DNA of 64,000 bases. Source: Hemerocallis citrina (taxonomy: Eukaryota; Streptophyta; Magnoliopsida; Asparagales; Asphodelaceae). Numbering within the stretch: position 1 is the first letter of the stretch; each line of letters begins with the position of its first letter. The stretch is taken from positions 308,241,724 to 308,305,723 of the forward strand of contig CM030361.1 of the NCBI GenBank assembly GCA_017893485.1, in the 5' to 3' direction. Under the pieces are notes generated by a model. That model made no database searches. It was given only the letters and a program-made list of their open reading frames with translations, and had not been told where the DNA came from. A program made the position numbers and the translations under genes. Shown in pieces: positions 58,482-64,000 of the stretch.

Positions 58482-60120
58482 GAGCATCTGTAGTCGTTTG
58501 CTCTAACAATATCCATATATGGATAAGAGCATCTGTAGTCGTTAAAGTTAAAATTATCCATATATCGATATATAGAAATAGAAATTTGGATTTCGCTGCA
58601 CTCGTCGAAAGCTATATTATAGCAATCAATCATTTAATATTAAGCGACGGCATTTGATGTGCCGTCAGAGGGGCGAAAAAGCAAAATTTGGCGCGGAATC
58701 GTCGGACGGTACATGAAGTGCCGTCCGTTTAAAAAAAAATAAAAAATAAAAAAAACTGCAGCGAAATCCTAACTCACACTTAATAGCTACTTTAAAAAAA
58801 TGGCATCCTAACTCACACTTAAAAAAAAAGAAAATGTTTTGAAAAAAAAAAAAAAAAATGTCAACCGCATGTCTAGGACGGCACATGAAGTGTCGTCCGA
58901 CACTAAGCACCTGGATGGATACTTAATAGCTATACTTAATAGCTAATAATTACATATCTATACTATCTATACTTAATAGTAGCTAATAATTACATATCGA
59001 CCCTAATTATCTTTACTTAGCAGCAGTTTATTAAAGGTCGACGGACGGCACATCAAGTGCCGTCCGGGAAAAAGGCTTTTATCAGCTAAATTATAATTTT
59101 TTCAAACGGACGGCACTTGAAGTGCCGTCCGACGCTTATAATAATAATTTTTTTAGTGGGACGGCTCTTCGAACGCCGTCCCTCAGATATCGATACATGC
59201 TATATCGATTCTCATTTATAGCAATCTACTGTAGCGATTTATCGATAATATCGATATATAGCAAACGACTGTAGCTGCTTTTTAACCCAAATATCAATAT
59301 TATCGATATATAGCAAACGACTACAGATGCTCTAAATAGATATAGGAATTCCACTTTTGCTGCACTCATACAAATCTATTTTTTAGCTATTTATATTATA
59401 ATATTAAGCGAGGCACATAAAGTGCCGTCGAAGAGGGAAAAAAATTTAAAAAATAAAAAATTTTGTGGGACGGCACTTGAAGTGCCGTCGGAGTGCAAAA
59501 ATAAAAAATAATTGATTTTGGAAGAACGGACGGTACATGAAGTGCCGTCGGAGAAGGAAAAAAAAAGAGAAAAAAAAAATCAAACCATATGGACGGACGA
59601 CACATAAAGTGCCGTCCAAGAGCATATGGACTTTTTTTGACATTTTCCACTTTTTCCGAAATTACAAAAACATTTCATTAATTAAAAAAGATTCAAAAAA
59701 TTACAAAAACAATTCAGAAATTGCAAAAAAATTCAAAAAATTGCAAAAACATTTTCACAAATTGCAAAAAAAAATTACAAAATACAAAACCCTCCGGACG
59801 GCACTTCAAGTGACGTCCGAGGATTTGGGGAGCGCTGGGATTTTTTTAATTGGAAAAAAATAAAATAAAATCAAAGGACGGCACATGAAGTGCCGTCCAA
59901 GGGATTTGGGAGATTTTTTAACTGGAAAAAATTATAAAAAATCAAACGACGGCACTTGAAGTGCCGCCCCTCAAATATCGATAAAAGCTATATCGATTCT
60001 CATTTATAGCAATCGACTGTAGCGATTTATCGATAAAATGGATATTTGGCAAACGAGTGCAGCACGTTCGTTTGCCAAATATCCATTTTATTGATATTTG
60101 GCAAACGACTACAGATGCTC
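58482..60120. mobile_element. MITE-7 (outer), PIF/Harbinger-like
   Basis: It starts GAGCATCTGTAGTCGTTTG and ends CAAACGACTACAGATGCTC, flanked by TAA at 58479-58481 and 60121-60123. Forty-five bases in, it is interrupted by MITE-8. Its own interior (59336-60120) carries seven hairpins with core GGCACTTGAAGTGCC or GGCACATGAAGTGCC at about 59408, 59469, 59527, 59591, 59793, 59877 and 59947, separated by A-rich DNA. Confidence 0.9.
58527..59332. mobile_element. MITE-8, nested in MITE-7
   Basis: The same termini (GAGCATCTGTAGTCGTT...CGACTACAGATGCTC) and TAA at 58524-58526 and 59333-59335. Six hairpins of the GGCAC(T/A)TGAAGTGCC type lie at about 58646, 58704, 58877, 59043, 59107 and 59159. The 3' subterminal block (ATATCGAT...CTGTAGCGATTTATCGATAA) is nearly the same as in MITE-7. 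Confidence 0.9.
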
Positions 60121-60249
60121 TAAGAGCTGTGAATTTGTCGTAACAATTATTAACATTTGCTGTGAGAATCGTTTGAATTATATTTAGTTTTTCAGTAATC
60201 CTTCACCCACTACTAATTTTACTATTATTTTCTTTACTATCTTAGCTAG

Positions 60250-60690
60250 GTGTCGACGTCGAGCGGCTCAGTAGAGACATTTTGTGAGAGAAAGTTGCAT
60301 CGATCTCAAGGTTCATGCCGAGCTCCACGTTTGGGGTCGGCACAGAGCGCCTCGGCCTCGATAGAGACATTTTGTGAGAGAAAACTGCATCGATGCTTGA
60401 GGTTTACGCCGAGCTCCGAATTTGGGATCGGCGCCGAGCACCTCAATAGAGCATTTTGTGAGAGAGCTGCATTGATGCTCGATGTTCATGCCGAACTCTG
60501 AGCTTGGGGTCGGTACCGAACGCCTTGATAGAGGCATTTCGTGAGAGAAAGCTGCATCAATGCTCGAGGTTCAGGCTGAGCTTCGAGCCTTGGATCGGTG
60601 CCAAATGCCTCGATAGAGGCATTTTTTTAGAGAGAGCTGCATCGATGCTCGAGTTTCATGCCGAGCGTTGAGCCAGGTGGCCTTTGCTCT
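60250..60690. repeat. 82-90 bp tandem array
   Basis: At least five units contain GAGACATTTTGTGAGAGA or GAGGCATTT, then GCTGCATCGATGCTCGAG, then TTCATGCCGAGC and GGGGTCGG. Unit starts are near 60274, 60364, 60449, 60531 and 60616. A second, shorter motif array (CTTGCTTTTGAGG, GCTCGAGATCCATG) follows to about 60940. ORFs across the array on both strands are by-products. It may be part of an LTR beginning TGTCGACG at 60251. Confidence 0.85.
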
Positions 60691-60999
60691 TGAGGTTGTG
60701 GAAATGTTGGGAGCCTTCTCAAGATTTACACCGAGTGTCGAGCCCGATGGCCTTGCTTTTGAGGTGCTTGCTCGAGATCCATGCTGAGCATCGAGTCCGA
60801 TGGTCTTGCTTTTGAGGCAACCTTGCTTTTGAGGTGTCTGCTCGAGATCCATTGGTCTTGCTTTTGAGGCAATCTTGTGGAAATGCTGGGTGTCTGCTCG
60901 AGATCCATGCCGAGCGTCGGGCCAGATGGCATTGGTAGCTGGCAAAAGCCTTGCTTTCTGTGTTTGGCGTGCCCGATGTGCACGCCAAGGCTCAATCGT

Positions 61000-61266
61000 T
61001 TTGGACTTAGGGAGAAACTTGTCTTGTGGAGAAATTAGGCCTTATATGGGTCACTCATGCGGTGACACATGTAACGATGACGTCATGTTTGAGGATTTTG
61101 AGGAGTCGCTAGTTTCATTATATATCCCCCACCTCTCTCCTCGTTTTTCACCTTTTGCTCTCTTTCTCAAAGTTCCCAAGTTTCCTCTCTAGCACAGTTC
61201 AGTCACCAGTGGCGATCTTTTTTCAGCAACTTCCTGACATTTCGAACAGGTTAGTTTATTTTCATT
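61000..61266 (+). promoter_or_regulatory. Promoter and leader of the element gene
   Basis: TATATATCCCCCACC at about 61119, followed by a CT-rich leader, suggests a TATA box and 5' UTR ahead of the ORF at 61267. Confidence 0.5.
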
Positions 61267-63456
61267 ATGTTGATGGCTCAGTCTGGTTCGTCTGCCACTA
61301 CATCGGGTTGGGATGATGACCCTCGTCACTCCAACTCAACGTCATTGGAAACAGTGGAGAATGGCTACGAAGTTTCGCCGCTTCACAGCAGAAAGCCCTT
61401 CATAGTGGAGTCGAGCTACTCTGAAGGGAGCGTGCGCAGGGAGGAGGGTGACGAGGACGAAGTTGTCGGCGGTGTGGAGAAAAATGAGCTGATTGAGGGA
61501 GTGGTCGATGGCGAGGGAATTGAAGTTATCGAGGGGGACGAGGAAGTGGAGGACAACCCATCGTCAGAAGACGACCCTCTGGCCCCTTTGGCAACGTCCT
61601 TTCCCCCGAGGGGATGTCGTGTCCGACAGAGGAAAACGAAGTGGATCCTATCGGACAGCCCGGACGAGACGGCTCCTGAAGTCAAACTCGATGTCCCCTT
61701 TATAGTGCAGTCGTGCTCCATTAGAATGTACCCGGACGATGTGAAGGAGTTGGTCCGATATGGAGCGCAACTATCCTCTCCTGGTCGGCAGAAAATCTCT
61801 ATGGACAAAACACCAACTATGCTGATCGCGGATGACCTTCCAGTTATCCGAGCCAACTACTTCATTGGTCAGGAGTACGAACTGTTCATCCCCAGCCCCG
61901 GGCTCCGCCCCACCGATAACTTGGCCCCCTGTTTCTGTATGTTTCTGGCGTACGCGTTCAACTCGGGTTTGCGGCTGTCAATCCACTCGTTTATCCAGGA
62001 GATTCTGAACTGGGCGTCGTTGAGTCCGATGTAATACGGGCCCAACTCTTGGAAGCAGCTCATATGCTTCATGCTTCTTTGCGAGAAGAGGGGCGTTCCC
62101 CTGAGGTTGAAATACTTCCGAGTGATCTTGGGTATTAGCTCGTCTAGCGAGCATGAAGGGATCTACTACATCTTGCCTCGCCAAGGGAGGAGGGTTGTAC
62201 ACGGGGATCCAGACTCCATTAAAGGGTGGAAGGGAAAATATTTTATCGTTCGAAGCCTGACTCCCTGGGTGATACCCACGGTGTGGAGTTTTTATATGCC
62301 CAACCTTAAAGGCCCTCCAAGTCTGATTTGATGGCCAAGGAGTGGGCAGACGTTAAGCAGATATGTTCAGGCAACAACATTGGTTGGCCGAATGTGACGG
62401 AGAAGCATGTGGCTCGGATCGGACTAAGCCCCACTCCTTCCAGTATGTCTTTTGTATAATTTTTCTTCAAGTGTTTTCCTTCGTCATATAAGCTTCTTTT
62501 TTTGTAGATATGGACGACTGGGAGATCGCTGCGAGGAAGGCATTGTTGAAGAAGAAGAGGGCCAAACGGGCCGAGCAGGGGAAGCAGAGGAAGGTCCCCT
62601 CCGAGGGGGTTTCGGAGGAACCTTCCCACCCGACGCCGAAGAAGCAGAAGGCCTCCAAGTCGGGTCCAAGCTCCAGTAGCCTGAGGGTTACTGAGGTGGT
62701 GAAGGGTGGCCTCTCCCCATCGCTCCACCGGCCGAGGAGATCATAGGCGATGCAGGGCTTCAAACATGGGCACCGGACTGGGCCATTTAGGGTTAGGGAC
62801 ACCTTGTCGGAGGGTTTCGTGGCCATCGAGGTGGTCGAAAAGCTCGCCCCACCTCGGGACCACAAGGCCCGGGAGTGTGACAACATCAAGTTCAGCTACA
62901 TGAAGTTGGCTATGGCGAGCGTGCGGGTAACCTTCATTCCTTCCCTTTGGTAGTTTTTTTTTCTTTACATATTTTTTTCCAAGTTTGATTTCCTCGGCTA
63001 CAGGCTTGCATGGAGGGTGCTCAGCTGATGAAGTTGCACCATCAGGAGCCGAGGAGGGAGGTGATGAACGCTCAGCGCTATGAAAGTGAGATGAAGGACC
63101 TCAAGATAGTGCAGATGGCGCTCGAGGCTCGCAACCAGGCCCTTCAGGCCGAGCTGGCTAACCAGACCGATGCCAGCATGAGGAGGGAGGGCGAGCTGAG
63201 CAAGGAAGCCGACAAACAAATAAGGAAGGTGAAGCAGGCCCGCATGGACAAAGTCATCGCGGCCCAGTATGAGGTCTACACCCTGGCAATCTGGCACGTT
63301 AAGCACTACCACCCAGAGTTGGATCTCAGTCAGTTTCATAATGATATGGAGCTGCCCGAACACCCGCTGACTCCCGGGGGTGGTGGTGACGATGATGTTG
63401 ATAAGGCCGACCCCAATGCTGAGCCGCCTACCGAAGAAGAGGATGGCCAGCAGTAG
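61267..63456 (+). pseudogene. Transposase_28-like 'gypsy-type transposon' gene, three exons
   Basis: Exon 1 begins at ATG 61267. After an acidic N-terminus (EEGDEDEVVGG, EDNPSSEDDPLAP) comes the conserved domain LFIPSPGLRPTDNLAPCFCM, YGPNSWKQLICFMLLCEKRG and YFRVILGISSS, typical of the plant gypsy-type transposon domain. A TAA at 62032-62034 breaks it, and a frame change near 62325 leads into MAKEWADVKQI. A GTATGT donor at 62443 and TTTGTAG acceptor before 62508 define an intron. Exon 2 (MDDWEIAARKALLKKKR) has another stop at 62744. A second intron (62929 to about 63003) leads to exon 3, a coiled coil (MKDLKIVQMALEARNQALQ) ending in an acidic tail and TAG at 63454. Such genes lie in large LTR elements. 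Here it is inactive. Confidence 0.75.
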
Positions 63457-63714
63457 CATTTGTTATTTTCTTTTCCTCCTTTTCTCTTCATATTTTGTAC
63501 TCGCCTAATGCGGACTGGCCACCGCCTCTTTGTAAACACATTTTTGAGTAATGAAACGAGTTTTAGCCGAACCTTTTGACTTGAATTTTGGGCATGATCA
63601 GTCATGTGGGATTTTCTTAAGTTTTAGCCAAGTATATACGGCTCGGAATGATGTTTCTCTGCTTGCTTTTGCCAGATAGATGCGACATCGGGAGTAAACC
63701 TCGGTCGTGCAGGG
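63457..63714 (+). other. 3' flank of the Transposase_28-like gene
   Basis: T-rich UTR-like sequence with GTAATGAAACGAG at about 63548. No ORF is seen. Confidence 0.4.
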
Positions 63715-63984
63715 ATGGCACGGCTTAGGGGTAAGGTCTTGGCCTTAGAGTCCGCTCTGATCCGGTGCCGCAAAGAGGCTCGTGATCGAGATGCGGATCT
63801 CCAATACTTTATGGCTAAGTCGAAGAGACTTAGTTTGGAGCTGGCGCGTTTTAAGAAGCTGATAACCAACCGTGACTTGGGAAGTGCAGAGGTTGTATTT
63901 TCGATGGCCAGCACTTCTGCTCGATGGTCGTCGTCTGAGTCCTTCCTTCGTGCCGTTATTGTGGAGAAGGGATTAGAGGTATAG
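63715..63984 (+). pseudogene. Small coiled-coil ORF of the same element
   Basis: 89 codons with a heptad pattern (LRGKVLALESALIRCRKEAR) and a basic middle. It resembles the helical part of the preceding gene's third exon and may be a repeated or fragmentary exon. The upstream GCCAGATAG is acceptor-like. It could be longer beyond the window. Confidence 0.35.
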
Positions 63985-64000
63985 CGGTACAAGATAATGC

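Noticed and set aside
60250..60995. ORFs of 70-124 codons on both strands
   Set aside because: They follow the tandem array period and repeat the same peptide, so they are array by-products.
1..64000. CRISPR arrays, rRNA, tRNA genes or organellar inserts
   Set aside because: Repeats present are transposon hairpins or LTR arrays without CRISPR spacing; no tRNA cloverleaf or rRNA stretch was recognised by eye. A tRNAscan run would settle the tRNA question.

Overview
This is nuclear DNA of a flowering plant, most likely a eudicot with a large, repeat-rich genome. Supporting this are AT-rich intergenic DNA, intron-split genes with GT/AG splice sites, tRNA-iMet-primed LTR retrotransposons, plant RTE LINEs, Helitrons and TAA-flanked MITEs, and two clearly plant genes. 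No bacterial, organellar or CRISPR features were seen.

Two host genes are well supported, both on the minus strand. The first (14147-15420) is a three-exon TPD1-like gene for a secreted cysteine-rich signalling peptide of the TAPETUM DETERMINANT1 family. The second (37157-57795) is a 20-exon MORC gene, 820 codons by my splice model: a GHKL ATPase followed by an S5-like transducer and a C-terminal coiled coil, most like the longer plant MORC4/MORC7 class that acts in RNA-directed gene silencing. A small one-helix ORF (10977-11165) may be a third gene. A decayed fragment of the MORC 3' end lies about 16 kb away from the gene, at 21143-21470.

Region by region: 1-11130 is a roughly 3.6-kb segment of an old DNA transposon plus flank, present twice (1-6750 and 7535-11130). 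The first copy was later hit by a 3.68-kb solo LTR and by a LINE, and the second copy preserves both empty sites. The second copy also triplicated a 465-bp internal block. 11325-13231 holds two MITEs and a promoter-like stretch. 14147-15840 is the TPD1-like gene and its promoter. 16418-21015 holds a hAT-like MITE, LINE tails, three TAA-flanked MITEs and a Helitron cluster. 21581-35980 is a three-level nest: a decayed Ty3/gypsy element split by a 2.9-kb solo LTR (itself split by a gag-only copia-type element) and by a small-LTR copia element. 36000-36450 has Helitron-like units. 37157-57795 is MORC; its 5.9-kb seventh intron carries an RTE LINE, a truncated MITE and an LTR-element-like unit with a PWWP-domain ORF. 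58482-60120 is a MITE inside a MITE. 60250-63990 is a tandem array followed by a decayed, intron-containing gene with a 'putative gypsy-type transposon' (Transposase_28-like) domain.

The most unusual signal is a family of PIF/Harbinger-like MITEs, at least eight copies here. They share the same ends and TAA target duplications, but their interiors are arrays of short perfect hairpins. The hairpin sequence differs between subfamilies (cores GGCACTTGAAGTGCC, GGGACAACATGTCCC or GGGAAAAGATTTCCC) while its CGGACGG...CCGTCCG frame is kept. All calls are from reading the sequence by eye; no database search was run.
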